64,000 nucleotides of DNA, from NCBI GenBank assembly GCA_016214895.1, contig JACRMR010000002.1, positions 312,001-376,000 of the forward strand, in the 5' to 3' direction. Position 1 is the stretch's first letter; each line of letters opens with the position of its first letter. This stretch comes from a candidate division KSB1 bacterium. GTDB lineage: Bacteria; Electryoneota; RPQS01. Shown here piece after piece: positions 20,368-29,587 of the stretch. The position numbers and the translations under genes were made by a program. The notes under the pieces were generated by a model. That model had not been told where the DNA came from, did no database searches, and was given only the letters and a program-made list of their open reading frames with translations.

Positions 20368-23300
20368 ATGAAGCTCGTTTGTACCATCGCGCTGGCGCTG
20401 GCGTGCATGACCTCGGTGTTCGCCGAGATACAGGGTCCGGCCGACGTGCGGCATCATTCGTTGATTCGCGTCTGGGGCAAGACCCCGGCGCACGAGAAGG
20501 CGATTTTCAAGAACGTGGGGCTCGATTTCATGCCGGGGCCGCAGCCGGGGAACGTGCAGATCGCGGCGTTCCCGGAGGACCTGACGTGGCTTGCCGAGCA
20601 CGGCTATAACTGGGAGTTGATTCACACCGATCTCGAGGAGTTCTATGTCCGGCGGGCGCGGGATGAAGGCAATCTCGACCTCATGGGCGGCTACAGGACC
20701 TACGCCGAGATCGTCACGTTTCTGAATACGCTGCACGCGACGTATCCAACGATTACGACCGCGCCCATGGACATCGGGCGGTCGCTGGGGGATTCCGTAC
20801 TGTGGGCGATGAAGATCAGCGACAATCCGGACGTGGATGAGAACGAGCCGGAGGTGTTCTACAACTCGCTGATTCACGCGCGGGAGCCGGCGGCGATGGA
20901 GGCCGTGCTGCTGTTCATGCAGAATCTCTGTCAGAACTACACCAATAACGTACAGCCGTGGCGGGACATGGTGGAGACGCGCGAGCTGTGGTTCGTGCCG
21001 TGCGTCAACCCGGACGGGTACGCCTACAATCAGAGCACGAACCCGAACGGCGGCGGAATGTGGCGCAAGAACCGCCGGAACAACGGGGACGGTTCTTACG
21101 GGATCGACCTCAACCGCAACTGGTCGTACCTGTGGGGGTACGATAACGTCGGTTCGTCGCCGACGCCGAATTCCGAGACCTACCGCGGTCCGTCACCGGC
21201 CTCGGAGCCGGAGACGCAAGTGATGTCTTCGTTCTTCAATGAGCGCAATTTCATCATCGCGATCAACAATCACACCTACTCGAATCTGTTGTTGAAGCCG
21301 TGGGGTACCAGCACGTATCAGGGCGGGTACACACCGGAAAATGCCACGTACGACGTGATCATCGATTCGATGCAGTATTTCATCCAGCAGAGCAGCGGCG
21401 AAGTGTTCGCGACCGGAACGGCCTGGGAGCTGCTGTACAATACGAACGGTGACTGCAATGACTGGTGCTACGGGGACATCTCCCAGCGCGCCAGAGTCTT
21501 CGGCGTGACGCCCGAGATCGGGACCAGCAGCGACGGGTTCTGGCCCGCGCCGAGCCGAATCCCCACCTTGACGACGGAGATGCAGACTGCTTACCTGTTT
21601 GTGGCGCGGCTTGCCGGCAGTCTGACCCCGCCGGATCAATGGATCAAGAAGACGACCCACCAGCAGACCGAACTGGGTGGCAACGGCAACGCAGTGGTCG
21701 ATCCGGGCGAGCAATTCAGCCTTTCGGTAACCCTGAAGAATGAAGGCGCGCTGGACATTGACGGACTGGTCGGTACGTTATCAACGGCCGATCCGAACGT
21801 CACCGTGCTCACCAACTCGTCCACGTGGCCGACGCTGACTCCGGCGCAATCCAGTACGGGTGCCACCCTGTTTGTGATTCAAGTGAGTGGCGACGCGCCC
21901 AGTTCGTACGGGCTGACCTTTGACCTCACGCTGTCGGCCAGCACCGGTCTCGATACCGTTGTCAATGTCGGCGCGGTGATCGGTACTCCCGTGTTTGTGG
22001 ACGACATGGAAGGCGGTACGAACGGCTGGACGACGGAGGGCACGGGCACACTTTGGCATCTCTCGACGCGACGCGCGGAATCGCCCTCGCATTCGTGGTA
22101 CAGCGGCAACGAGGGCACCGGGCTCTACGACGACAACATGAATGCGAGTCTGGTCAGCCCCGCGGTCATCTTGAGCAACGGCTCCATGCTCAACTTCTGG
22201 CATTACTACAGCCTCGAAACCGATTATGACTACGGCTTCGTCGAGATCAACGCGGGCAACGGCTGGGAGGTGATCGGCGGGCCGTACAACGGATCGTCCG
22301 GTTGGACCTATGAGTCAATATCGTTGGTCGCATACCCGGCAGGCGCGACTGCGCAGATTCGGTTCCGGATGTACACCGATGCCGGTGTCACGCAGGAAGG
22401 CTGGTACGTTGATGACGTTCAGTTAGCGCCGCCGGGAAACATCATGGTCTCGCCACTGGCGCTGGATTTCGGCCTTTTGCCCGGCGAGATCGAAACGCAA
22501 CCCGTCGTGGTACAGAATTCGGGCTTCAATGCAATCAGCTACAACACGGGCTTCGGCAGCGGAGCCACGCTGGATACGAGCGCGGCCGATGCGTACGGCT
22601 ATCGGTGGCAAGATGCGAACGGCCCGTGCGGGCCGCCGTTTGAATGGTTGAACCTCTCCGCCGCGGGAGTGCAACTCACATTTGCGACGGGTGACCAGGT
22701 GCTGGGACCCTACGTGTTGCCGTTTGACTTCCCATTCTACGGCGAGATGTACAACCGGTTCTGGGTTTCGGCGAACGGCTGGATCAGTTTCGCCGACAGC
22801 GCGACAGCATTGGCGGTAAACGTCCCGTTGCCGGGCAGCACGGCTCCGGCGGCGGCAATTTTCGGCTGGTGGGATGATCTGAAACCACAATTAGCGGGAA
22901 CGAATGTCCGCTACTGGAACAACGGAGTCGATTCCGCCGCGGTGTTGTATGAAAACGTGCGGGCCGGGACGGCGCCGAATCAAGGGACGTACAACTTCGA
23001 GATCCTGTTGACTCCCGGCGGCGAGTCCAAGGTGATCTTTGGCAGCATGGGGACTATTCGCCTGAACAGCGCGACGGTCGGAATTCAGAATGCCGCCAAG
23101 ACGGTCGGCCTCATGGCCATCCACAATAATGCCACACCGGTGGGAGACAATCAGGTGCGGCGGTTTGCGATGGGTCCACGTTACGTCGATGTGTTACCCG
23201 TGGCGGGAACGCTGGCGGGCGGAGAAAGTGATACGCTCTACGTGCGTGTGGTCGGCGATCTGCTTTGCTCTGATCCGAGCCTGACTGCATTGCAGGTCCG

Positions 23301-23580
23301 CAGCAACGATCCGGATTCGCCGGTCATCACGATTGCCATCACTGCCGGCGGTGCGGCCGAGCCGGGGGTGCCGATCAACGTGACTGCACTGCGGATCGGG
23401 GATGACATCGAACTGCGGTGGGTGGCGAGCGCGGGGGCAACAGGATACCGCATCGAACGGGCGACAGAATTGGATGGCGTCTATACCCCGATCGATACCG
23501 TGATCGGCACGACGTACACCGATCTCGGCGCGGCGATCGGCGCGCAGCAGGCGTTCTATCACGTGATTGCAACCAACTGA
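20368..23580 (+). CDS. Secreted zinc carboxypeptidase (M14) with accessory modules
   Basis: The ATG at 20368 begins a signal peptide (MKLVCTIALALACMTSVFA); an upstream in-frame ATG at 20257 lies inside the previous gene. The M14 domain has zinc ligands His170 and Glu173 (HAREPAAME), His302 (NNHTYS) and the catalytic Glu383 (TPEIGTSSDGFWP), with NRNWSYLWG between. The remainder of the 1,070 residues holds a CARDB-like stretch, an M6/MAM-like domain (WYVDDVQL), a nidogen-like module also present in the S8 protein at 13513, and a final Fn3-like domain. It would trim C-terminal residues from peptides released by the neighbouring proteases. Confidence 0.94.
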   Translation: MKLVCTIALALACMTSVFAEIQGPADVRHHSLIRVWGKTPAHEKAIFKNVGLDFMPGPQPGNVQIAAFPEDLTWLAEHGYNWELIHTDLEEFYVRRARDEGNLDLMGGYRTYAEIVTFLNTLHATYPTITTAPMDIGRSLGDSVLWAMKISDNPDVDENEPEVFYNSLIHAREPAAMEAVLLFMQNLCQNYTNNVQPWRDMVETRELWFVPCVNPDGYAYNQSTNPNGGGMWRKNRRNNGDGSYGIDLNRNWSYLWGYDNVGSSPTPNSETYRGPSPASEPETQVMSSFFNERNFIIAINNHTYSNLLLKPWGTSTYQGGYTPENATYDVIIDSMQYFIQQSSGEVFATGTAWELLYNTNGDCNDWCYGDISQRARVFGVTPEIGTSSDGFWPAPSRIPTLTTEMQTAYLFVARLAGSLTPPDQWIKKTTHQQTELGGNGNAVVDPGEQFSLSVTLKNEGALDIDGLVGTLSTADPNVTVLTNSSTWPTLTPAQSSTGATLFVIQVSGDAPSSYGLTFDLTLSASTGLDTVVNVGAVIGTPVFVDDMEGGTNGWTTEGTGTLWHLSTRRAESPSHSWYSGNEGTGLYDDNMNASLVSPAVILSNGSMLNFWHYYSLETDYDYGFVEINAGNGWEVIGGPYNGSSGWTYESISLVAYPAGATAQIRFRMYTDAGVTQEGWYVDDVQLAPPGNIMVSPLALDFGLLPGEIETQPVVVQNSGFNAISYNTGFGSGATLDTSAADAYGYRWQDANGPCGPPFEWLNLSAAGVQLTFATGDQVLGPYVLPFDFPFYGEMYNRFWVSANGWISFADSATALAVNVPLPGSTAPAAAIFGWWDDLKPQLAGTNVRYWNNGVDSAAVLYENVRAGTAPNQGTYNFEILLTPGGESKVIFGSMGTIRLNSATVGIQNAAKTVGLMAIHNNATPVGDNQVRRFAMGPRYVDVLPVAGTLAGGESDTLYVRVVGDLLCSDPSLTALQVRSNDPDSPVITIAITAGGAAEPGVPINVTALRIGDDIELRWVASAGATGYRIERATELDGVYTPIDTVIGTTYTDLGAAIGAQQAFYHVIATN

Positions 23581-23606
23581 GGTTGGTGTTGGGTTGGATG
23601 GCGCGT

Positions 23607-23639
23607 AGCAGAGGCACGGTGGTTGACCGTGCCTCTGCT
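23607..23639 (+). terminator. Rho-independent terminator after the M14 gene
   Basis: A perfect 14-bp stem (AGCAGAGGCACGGT / ACCGTGCCTCTGCT) with a GGTTG loop is followed by TGCTTGTGG. It lies 27 bp after the stop codon. Confidence 0.75.
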
Positions 23640-23818
23640 TGCTTGTGGCGCAGAGTACCCGGGTGCCGGGTCCGGGGGCGGCACCCCGATCGGTGGCGAC
23701 GGGGATATTGCGCGGGGAACGGGATTGGTCTCGCCCACCGAGGTGGGCGCTGCGGGGCGATGTTCCGGGTTCGCCCGGCGAGGCGGACGGTACGGGTTGG
23801 TGCATTGGATAAACAAAC

Positions 23819-25519
23819 ATGAAGGCAATGACACGAATTCTATGGGTGGCGGTGGCACTGGCGGGCAGTGCGGCTTCGCTGTACGCAGTGTCCGCGCGTC
23901 CGACGTGGTCGAAGAATTCCATGGTCAGCAGTGCGGACGGGATGGCAACCGAGGTCGGAGTGGCGGTTTTGCGGGACGGCGGCAATGCGATCGATGCGGC
24001 GGTGGCGACGGCACTGGCGCTCGGCGTAACTGAAAATTATGCGAGCGGTATCGGCGGCGGGTGCTTCATTCTGCTGCATACGGCTGACGGCAGGGACATC
24101 GCTATTGACGGAAGAGAGGTGGCACCGGCTGCCGCGACGCGCCTGATGTTTGTGCCGGCCGACACGAGCGCCGAAAGCGACCTCTCCGAGACGGGGCCTT
24201 TGGCGGCAGGCGTGCCGGGCGAATTGGCGGCCCTGAACTATGTGCTTACACAGTTCGGAACGAAGTCGTTGTCGGAACTGCTCGAGCCGGCGATCGCCCT
24301 CGCGGACACCGGATTCATCGCGAATGGTCGGTACGAACGGAATCTCGGGACGCAGGTGGAGCGCATGCGGCGGTTCGATGCGACGAGGCGGATCTTTCTG
24401 ACCAACGAATCGACCGGAAAGAAGCTCGGCGAGCGAATTGTACAGACTGATTTGGCGCAAACACTTCGCCGGATTCAGACCGAAGGAGTGGACGCTTTTT
24501 ATCGCGGGGAGATCGCTTCCGCGATCGCGGACTATTGCGCCGCCTCCGGCGGAATCATCACCCGGGATGACCTGCGCGAATACGAGCCAAAGCGATTAGA
24601 CCCGGTCCGGGGCCGCTATCACGGTCTTGAGGTCGTCGCGATGCCTCCGCCAAGTTCCGGCGGGCTGCACGTCATTCAGATTCTAAACCTGTTGGAGCCG
24701 CTGCGGATCGACACGCTGGGCGCGGGTTCGGCGGCGGCGTACCATACGATTGCGGAGGCCTTCCAAATCGCCTTCGCCGATCGCGCTGAGTTTCTGGGCG
24801 ACCCGCGCTTTACCAAAGTACCCTCCGTTGGTTTGGCGAGCAAAGACTATGCGGAGCAGCGGCGGACCGAAATGCCATTCGCCAGACATGTGCACTTGAG
24901 TGGTCCGGGCAATCCGTGGGCCTTCGACAGTACGGCCGAAAAGCATACGACGCATCTCTGCGTCGTGGACAAGTTCGGCAATGCGGTTTCGCTGACCGCG
25001 ACGATCAACACCCCGTTCGGGAGCGCGGCGGTCGTGCCGGGGACGGGAATCCTTCTGAACAATCAAATGGATGATTTTGTGACGCGACCGGGGCGGCCAA
25101 ACTATTTTGGACTGGTGGGGAATGCCGCCAATGAGGTTGAGCCGGACAAGACGCCGCTGTCATCGATGGCGCCGACGCTGCTGTTGAAGAACGGAAAAGT
25201 GTTCATGGCCATCGGCAGTCAGGGCGGACCGCGGATCATTACGTCGGTCGTGATGGCGATTGTCAATGTGATCGACTACGGAATGCAGCTGCAAGCCGCC
25301 GTGGATGTACCGCGAATCCATCAGCAATGGCTGCCCGACAAGCTGTTCGTCGAGCCGGAAGTGCCCCGCGATGTGCTCGTTGGACTGACCAACCGGGGGC
25401 ATGTTGTGGATAACTCAAGTCGTTGGTCCACCGTCACTGCCATCATGGCTGACACAAGTCGTGGCGGCTGGTGGGGTGCCGCGGACAACCGGGCGGAAGG
25501 GCTGGCGAGAGGTGAATAG
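23819..25519 (+). CDS. ggt: Gamma-glutamyltransferase
   Basis: An Ntn-hydrolase that cleaves gamma-glutamyl bonds such as those in glutathione and self-cleaves into two subunits. The 566-residue protein has a signal-like N-terminus (MTRILWVAVALAGSAASLYA), MVSSADGMATEVGVAVLRDGGNAIDAAVATA, the large-subunit Arg region DGREVAPAAA, the processing site EKHTTHLCVVD (nucleophile Thr377), and the small-subunit PLSSMAPTLL and GSQGGPRI motifs. It is probably periplasmic and continues the peptide-utilisation theme of the three upstream peptidases, though a terminator separates it from them. Confidence 0.95.
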   Translation: MKAMTRILWVAVALAGSAASLYAVSARPTWSKNSMVSSADGMATEVGVAVLRDGGNAIDAAVATALALGVTENYASGIGGGCFILLHTADGRDIAIDGREVAPAAATRLMFVPADTSAESDLSETGPLAAGVPGELAALNYVLTQFGTKSLSELLEPAIALADTGFIANGRYERNLGTQVERMRRFDATRRIFLTNESTGKKLGERIVQTDLAQTLRRIQTEGVDAFYRGEIASAIADYCAASGGIITRDDLREYEPKRLDPVRGRYHGLEVVAMPPPSSGGLHVIQILNLLEPLRIDTLGAGSAAAYHTIAEAFQIAFADRAEFLGDPRFTKVPSVGLASKDYAEQRRTEMPFARHVHLSGPGNPWAFDSTAEKHTTHLCVVDKFGNAVSLTATINTPFGSAAVVPGTGILLNNQMDDFVTRPGRPNYFGLVGNAANEVEPDKTPLSSMAPTLLLKNGKVFMAIGSQGGPRIITSVVMAIVNVIDYGMQLQAAVDVPRIHQQWLPDKLFVEPEVPRDVLVGLTNRGHVVDNSSRWSTVTAIMADTSRGGWWGAADNRAEGLARGE

Positions 25520-25628
25520 CCCATGCGAGAGGAAGAGTGCCTCACGAATGGCCTGAGCCGCCAGTTCGGAACTTAGCCAAGTTCAACAAAATCCGACTTC
25601 AACCGTTCGCTAAATGCTACGCGGTGGG

Positions 25629-25657
25629 TTGATTTGGTTTGCGGAATTCCGTATATT
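25629..25657 (+). promoter_or_regulatory. Sigma70-type promoter of the XRE/partner-switch operon
   Basis: TTGATT (25629-25634), a 17-bp spacer and TATATT (25652-25657) lie 40 bp before the ATG at 25697. This would drive the long run of plus-strand genes ending with fbp. Confidence 0.65.
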
Positions 25658-25696
25658 CAGGACAGATTTTACTGTTCATCTCCCCCCTTTACCGCC

Positions 25697-26113
25697 ATGT
25701 CCAAAATTGGTAGCCGCATCAAGGAAGCGCGAAAGAAGGCCGGGTTCTCGCAGGAGACGCTGGCCGACAAGATTCATGTCAATCGCTCTTACCTCTCCCT
25801 CGTCGAGAACGGGAAATCCTCACCGACATTTGAGTTTCTCGACAAAGTCGCCTCCGGTTTGTCCCTGCAGGTTGAGGATCTCGTGCTCGGCCAGCAGATC
25901 TCCGATTTTGTGCTGACGCACCCGAGTGAGGCGCCCATGTACGAAGGATTGCGCGATTTCATGCAGGATCGAGAACAGATGCTCCTGATGAATCCGTCCG
26001 ATGAGGAGATCAACATCCTGCGCGCCATTCGCGTCGATAAGCGATTCCGGCCTTCCAAGCGGTTCTTTATCGACGCCTTACTGGACTATCGCAAGGGCCG
26101 CATCGGACGGTAG
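25697..26113 (+). CDS. XRE-family transcriptional regulator
   Basis: The 138-residue protein has an N-terminal HTH_3 domain: IGSRIKEARKKAGFSQETLADKIHVNRSYLSLVENGKSSPT. The rest, rich in helices and containing DEEINILRAIRVDKRFRPSKRFFIDALLDYRKGR, is not a domain I recognise. An upstream in-frame ATG at 25634 would overlap the promoter, so the ATG at 25697 is chosen; it lacks a clear ribosome-binding site. It precedes a partner-switching module by 51 bp and may control or be controlled with it. Confidence 0.88.
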   Translation: MSKIGSRIKEARKKAGFSQETLADKIHVNRSYLSLVENGKSSPTFEFLDKVASGLSLQVEDLVLGQQISDFVLTHPSEAPMYEGLRDFMQDREQMLLMNPSDEEINILRAIRVDKRFRPSKRFFIDALLDYRKGRIGR

Positions 26114-26164
26114 CGGTGTCCCCCGACAGTTGACCGATCAGTCTCACATAGGATTTTCAGTTCC

Positions 26165-26503
26165 ATGAAGTACACGACACGCAGCGACGACAAGGTTTAC
26201 ATCTTTGAACTCAAGGGTAAGGTGATGGGCGGGCCGGAATCGGCCAGCTTTCACGATGACTTGAAAAAGGCCGTCGCGGAGGGTCAGCGCAAGGTCATTC
26301 TGGACCTCGGCGAAGTCGAGTGGATGAATAGCTCCGGACTCGGACTATTGATTTCGGCCCTGAGCACGATGCGCAACGCGGGCGGCGAGCTGAAGCTGGC
26401 GCGGGTCACGGACAAGATCGAATCGCTGCTGGTCATCACCAAACTCAATTCGATTTTTGAAGTGCATGCGAATGTCGGTGCCGCGATGGCGAGCCTGAAG
26501 TAG
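26165..26503 (+). CDS. STAS-domain anti-sigma factor antagonist (RsbV/SpoIIAA type)
   Basis: This protein would bind the RsbW-like kinase when dephosphorylated. The 112-residue single STAS domain ends its central strand with EWMNSSGLGLLISAL, containing the phospho-acceptor serine (Ser56/Ser57); the Asp usual before the serines is Asn here. It stands 9 bp before the phosphatase gene, forming antagonist-phosphatase-kinase in order. Confidence 0.92.
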   Translation: MKYTTRSDDKVYIFELKGKVMGGPESASFHDDLKKAVAEGQRKVILDLGEVEWMNSSGLGLLISALSTMRNAGGELKLARVTDKIESLLVITKLNSIFEVHANVGAAMASLK

Positions 26504-26512
26504 CCCGCCCGC

Positions 26513-27988
26513 ATGAGTACACCCGCCGTTCCGAGCGATAGTTCGCGCCGCGGCAGCGCCTTGCCGGCCGATCTGATCGAGCGGGTGGAAGCGCAGCTCG
26601 AAGAAGTCGCGGATCTCTCGCAGACGTTTGTGCAGTCCATGCGGGAAGGGAAGGCCGATCCGGCCCTGGCGGAAAAGTTCGTGACGGCCTCGAAGGAGGC
26701 CACCCGCAGCGGCGGCGTGCTGGAACTCTTGCGCGAGGCGGACCGCGAGCGGCAGGAGAATCAGACGCTCATGGAGATCGGGATGGCGTTCTCCAGCGCG
26801 CTCAGCATTGATGAACTTTTGCGGATGGTGCTGGATTCGCTGCAAAAGGTCGTGCGTTACGACGCGGCGGGAATCTTCCTCTATGATCGCGAGCTGGGAC
26901 AGGTCGAAATCGACTTTGTGCGAGGCTACGAGGGCGCGGATCACGAACTGCTGCATCGCAAATTCCAGCAAGGGGTGAAGCTCGGCGAAGGCATCGTCGG
27001 TTCGGTGATCAAGAGCGGCAAGCCGATGCGCGTTCCGGACGTCAGCAAGTACCCGCCGTACATCGACGGGCGGCACGGCACGAAGTCCGAGATGGCGGTT
27101 CCGATTCTCGTGCGCAATGAGGTGATCGGCGCGCTGAATCTGGAGTCGGACGAAGTGGACGCGTTCAGCACGCGGGACGTCAATAGCCTGATCATCTTTG
27201 CCAGTCACGCGGGGCTGGCCGTGGAACGCGCGCGCGCCGACCGGCTGCGCATGCACGCGAAGCGGATCGAAGAAGAAATCGCGCTGGCGCGACGCATCCA
27301 GAGTTCCTTTCTGCCCAGCCAGCTGCCGAGTTTCCATCCCTACGACTTGGCCGGAATCAACGTGCCATCGAGCGAGGTTGGCGGCGACTACTATGACTTC
27401 ATTCCGATAACGGACACCGATTTGGGGGTCGCCATCGGCGACGTCTCGGGACACGGAGCCGGGGCAGCACTGTTGATGGCCAGCTTTCGAGCCTGTCTGC
27501 GGATCGAGTCGCGCAACAATTTTGCCCTGCGGACCATCTTGTTAAAGGTGAATGACTTCATCTACGAGACGAATCCGCCGGATGCGTTTGTGACCGCGGT
27601 TTATGGTGTGCTGGATCGAAAGCATGACTACTTCAGCTATTCGAATGCGGGTCATAACTACCCGTTCATCCTGCGCAAGTCCGGCGAGCCGGAGTTTCTC
27701 GAAGTTGGGGGCACGTTGTTGGGGGCATTCCCGGACGTGGACTGGGAGGAAGCCCGGGTGCGAATCGAGCAGGGTGAGCTCCTGGTCCTGTACACAGATG
27801 GCGTGACCGAAGCGATGAACGCTCAGGGACGCGAATTCGGCGTCCCGTCGCTGGTGTCGTTGGTCAAAGCGAATCGCAAATTGCGCGCGCGGGACTTGGT
27901 CAAGCTGGTCATGGATACCGTTCTGGAGTATCGTTCGGACGATCAACCGCAGGATGACTTGACGATTTCGGTGATCAAGCATGTCTGA
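26513..27988 (+). CDS. GAF-domain PP2C serine phosphatase (RsbU/SpoIIE type)
   Basis: The 491-residue protein has a helical N-terminus (to about 70), a GAF sensor domain (about 85-245, with KVVRYDAAGIFLYD and SEMAVPILVRNEVIGALNLES), a short linker ARRIQSSFLPSQLP typical of SpoIIE phosphatases, and a PP2C domain (about 280-490). The PP2C metal-binding motifs are VGGDYYDF, IGDVSGHGAGAALLMA, LYTDGVTEA and QPQDDLTISVIK. It would dephosphorylate the STAS protein in response to a signal bound by GAF. Its end overlaps the kinase gene by 8 nt. Confidence 0.93.
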   Translation: MSTPAVPSDSSRRGSALPADLIERVEAQLEEVADLSQTFVQSMREGKADPALAEKFVTASKEATRSGGVLELLREADRERQENQTLMEIGMAFSSALSIDELLRMVLDSLQKVVRYDAAGIFLYDRELGQVEIDFVRGYEGADHELLHRKFQQGVKLGEGIVGSVIKSGKPMRVPDVSKYPPYIDGRHGTKSEMAVPILVRNEVIGALNLESDEVDAFSTRDVNSLIIFASHAGLAVERARADRLRMHAKRIEEEIALARRIQSSFLPSQLPSFHPYDLAGINVPSSEVGGDYYDFIPITDTDLGVAIGDVSGHGAGAALLMASFRACLRIESRNNFALRTILLKVNDFIYETNPPDAFVTAVYGVLDRKHDYFSYSNAGHNYPFILRKSGEPEFLEVGGTLLGAFPDVDWEEARVRIEQGELLVLYTDGVTEAMNAQGREFGVPSLVSLVKANRKLRARDLVKLVMDTVLEYRSDDQPQDDLTISVIKHV

Positions 27989-28397
27989 CCCGGTCCGCAC
28001 AGAGAACCTGATTATCCCGTCGCGGACCGACGAACTCGAGCGCGTGGATACGATCACCGAGCGCATCGGCAGCGAAATGGGGTTTGACGACGGCGCGCGC
28101 GCGGATCTGGGGATCTGCGTGACCGAAGCCGTGAACAATGCGATTGTGCATGCGCACCGGAATGACGAGGCGTTGATTGTCGAGGTGCGATTCACCTGCT
28201 ATGCCGACGCGCTGAAGGTGTCGATCCGCGATCACGGACCGGGGTTCGACGTCGATGCGCTGCCGGATCCGACCGCACCCGAAAACCTGTTGAAGGATCA
28301 TGGGCGAGGAGTCATGCTGATCCGGGCGCTGATGGATGAAGTCATGATTCACCGGCTCGCGGACGGAATGCTCGTCGAAATGGTCAAGAAACTCTGA
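27981..28397 (+). CDS. Anti-sigma factor / serine kinase (RsbW/SpoIIAB type)
   Basis: A small GHKL ATPase of 138 residues: N-box [18 protein letters not shown]1 [10 protein letters not shown] and G2-region [15 protein letters not shown]. It would phosphorylate the STAS antagonist and sequester a sigma factor. No sigma factor gene lies in this window, so the target is elsewhere or is another kind of protein. It is followed 8 bp later by coaD. Confidence 0.92.
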   Translation: MSDPVRTENLIIPSRTDELERVDTITERIGSEMGFDDGARADLGICVTEAVNNAIVHAHRNDEALIVEVRFTCYADALKVSIRDHGPGFDVDALPDPTAPENLLKDHGRGVMLIRALMDEVMIHRLADGMLVEMVKKL

Positions 28398-28405
28398 GCG
28401 CAGCC

Positions 28406-28897
28406 ATGGCGGAAAAGATCGCGATCTACCCGGGAACCTTCGATCCCATCACCAACGGTCACCTCGATGTTATCCGCCGCGCGGCGGATATTTTTGACCG
28501 TGTGATTGTGACCCTGGCCATCAACTCCAACAAGCAGCCGCTGTTCTCGCCGGCGGAACGGCGCGCGCAGATCGAACGGGCGACCCGCGAGATTGCGCGG
28601 GTCGAGGTGGCCGAGTGCGCGGGGCTGATCGTGAATTTCGCGCGCGAGCGCGGGGCCGTTGCCATCGTGCGCGGCGTGCGCGCCGTGTCTGATTTTGAAT
28701 ATGAGTTCCAAATGGCACTGACCAATCGAAAACTGGCGGAAAAGGTGAATACCGTGTTTCTGACGCCGCATGAAAAGTACGCTTACTTGAACAGCTCCAT
28801 CGTCCGCGAGGTCGCCAGATTGGGCGGGGACATCAGCTGTTTTGTTCCGGAGGAAGTCGCGGTGGAATTGAAGCATAAGTTGGGCGGAGTCCAATGA
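28406..28897 (+). CDS. coaD: Phosphopantetheine adenylyltransferase
   Basis: CoaD makes dephospho-CoA from 4'-phosphopantetheine and ATP. The 163-residue protein has the usual size and motifs: [20 protein letters not shown] (nucleotidyltransferase TxxH-type loop TNGH), [16 protein letters not shown] and the ISSTIVRE-like segment [18 protein letters not shown]. Its stop overlaps the start of the next gene by 4 nt (ATGA), so the two are probably coupled. Confidence 0.97.
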   Translation: MAEKIAIYPGTFDPITNGHLDVIRRAADIFDRVIVTLAINSNKQPLFSPAERRAQIERATREIARVEVAECAGLIVNFARERGAVAIVRGVRAVSDFEYEFQMALTNRKLAEKVNTVFLTPHEKYAYLNSSIVREVARLGGDISCFVPEEVAVELKHKLGGVQ

Positions 28898-29577
28898 TGA
28901 TACCGCGAATCGGAGTTGACCTGGAACCGGGAATTCAAATTGCGCGGACACTGACGGATCTGGACTTGCTGGACTGCGCTTACGGCGCGACGCGCGGCGG
29001 GGCGCGCGGCATCCTGGTTCCGATTTCGGCGTTTGTGGGTTCGCTGGCCTACTCCCCGGAGCTGTTTCATCGACCGGGGCTGCCGCTGTTTACGGTGCGG
29101 ACCGAGGTGGATGATCTGGACCGCGTGCCCGGGCTGGGCTCGGCGCCGGACCGCATTCTCGTGACCGGCGACCGTGGACGCAGCCTGGGCGATCTGTCGC
29201 GGATCACGGACATGATCGCTCGCATCACGGCGTCGGGACAGGAATTCGCGGCGCTGGTTGACCCGGAGCCGGCGACCATCAAGGAAAGTTCGCGCGCGAA
29301 GGCACACTGGGTGTTCTTCAGCACCGAACCGGCCTTTCATGCGGCGTCGCTGGAGGCCGCGCAAGATGAGCTCGGCAGGATTACCTCGGCTGCCCTCGCG
29401 GCAAACAAGCTGGGTCTGCGGGTCGGGTTGTTCGGTCCGGTGGGGCGACAGCTGCCCGCGGCGTTTCGGGCCATTCCGTTTTGCGAAGAATTGTACCCGT
29501 CACCCGACGTATGGAGTCTGGCGCTGCGACTCGGCTGGGAAGGCGGGCTGCGCGAGTTCCGTGAACTGATGAGCTAA
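28894..29577 (+). CDS. Degenerate PdxJ-like protein (pyridoxine 5'-phosphate synthase relative)
   Basis: The 227-residue protein lines up with PdxJ over its whole length: [15 protein letters not shown] with [19 protein letters not shown] with [24 protein letters not shown] with [27 protein letters not shown] with FAASLGLKVNAG, and the C-terminal [10 protein letters not shown] with AVAEMKRLM. The expected catalytic residues are absent: the N-terminal His/Arg region and the HLREDRRHI loop are replaced by [10 protein letters not shown]. Family membership is my inference from pattern. It may be a non-catalytic or altered-function relative. It overlaps coaD by 4 nt. Confidence 0.6.
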   Translation: MMIPRIGVDLEPGIQIARTLTDLDLLDCAYGATRGGARGILVPISAFVGSLAYSPELFHRPGLPLFTVRTEVDDLDRVPGLGSAPDRILVTGDRGRSLGDLSRITDMIARITASGQEFAALVDPEPATIKESSRAKAHWVFFSTEPAFHAASLEAAQDELGRITSAALAANKLGLRVGLFGPVGRQLPAAFRAIPFCEELYPSPDVWSLALRLGWEGGLREFRELMS

Positions 29578-29587
29578 GGCGGAGCCC

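Noticed and set aside
23645-23790. G-rich stretch before ggt as another repeat copy
   Set aside because: It has short internal similarity (TTCGCCCGGCGAGGCG) but not the ATTCCGG/CTCGGCG flanks; left unassigned.
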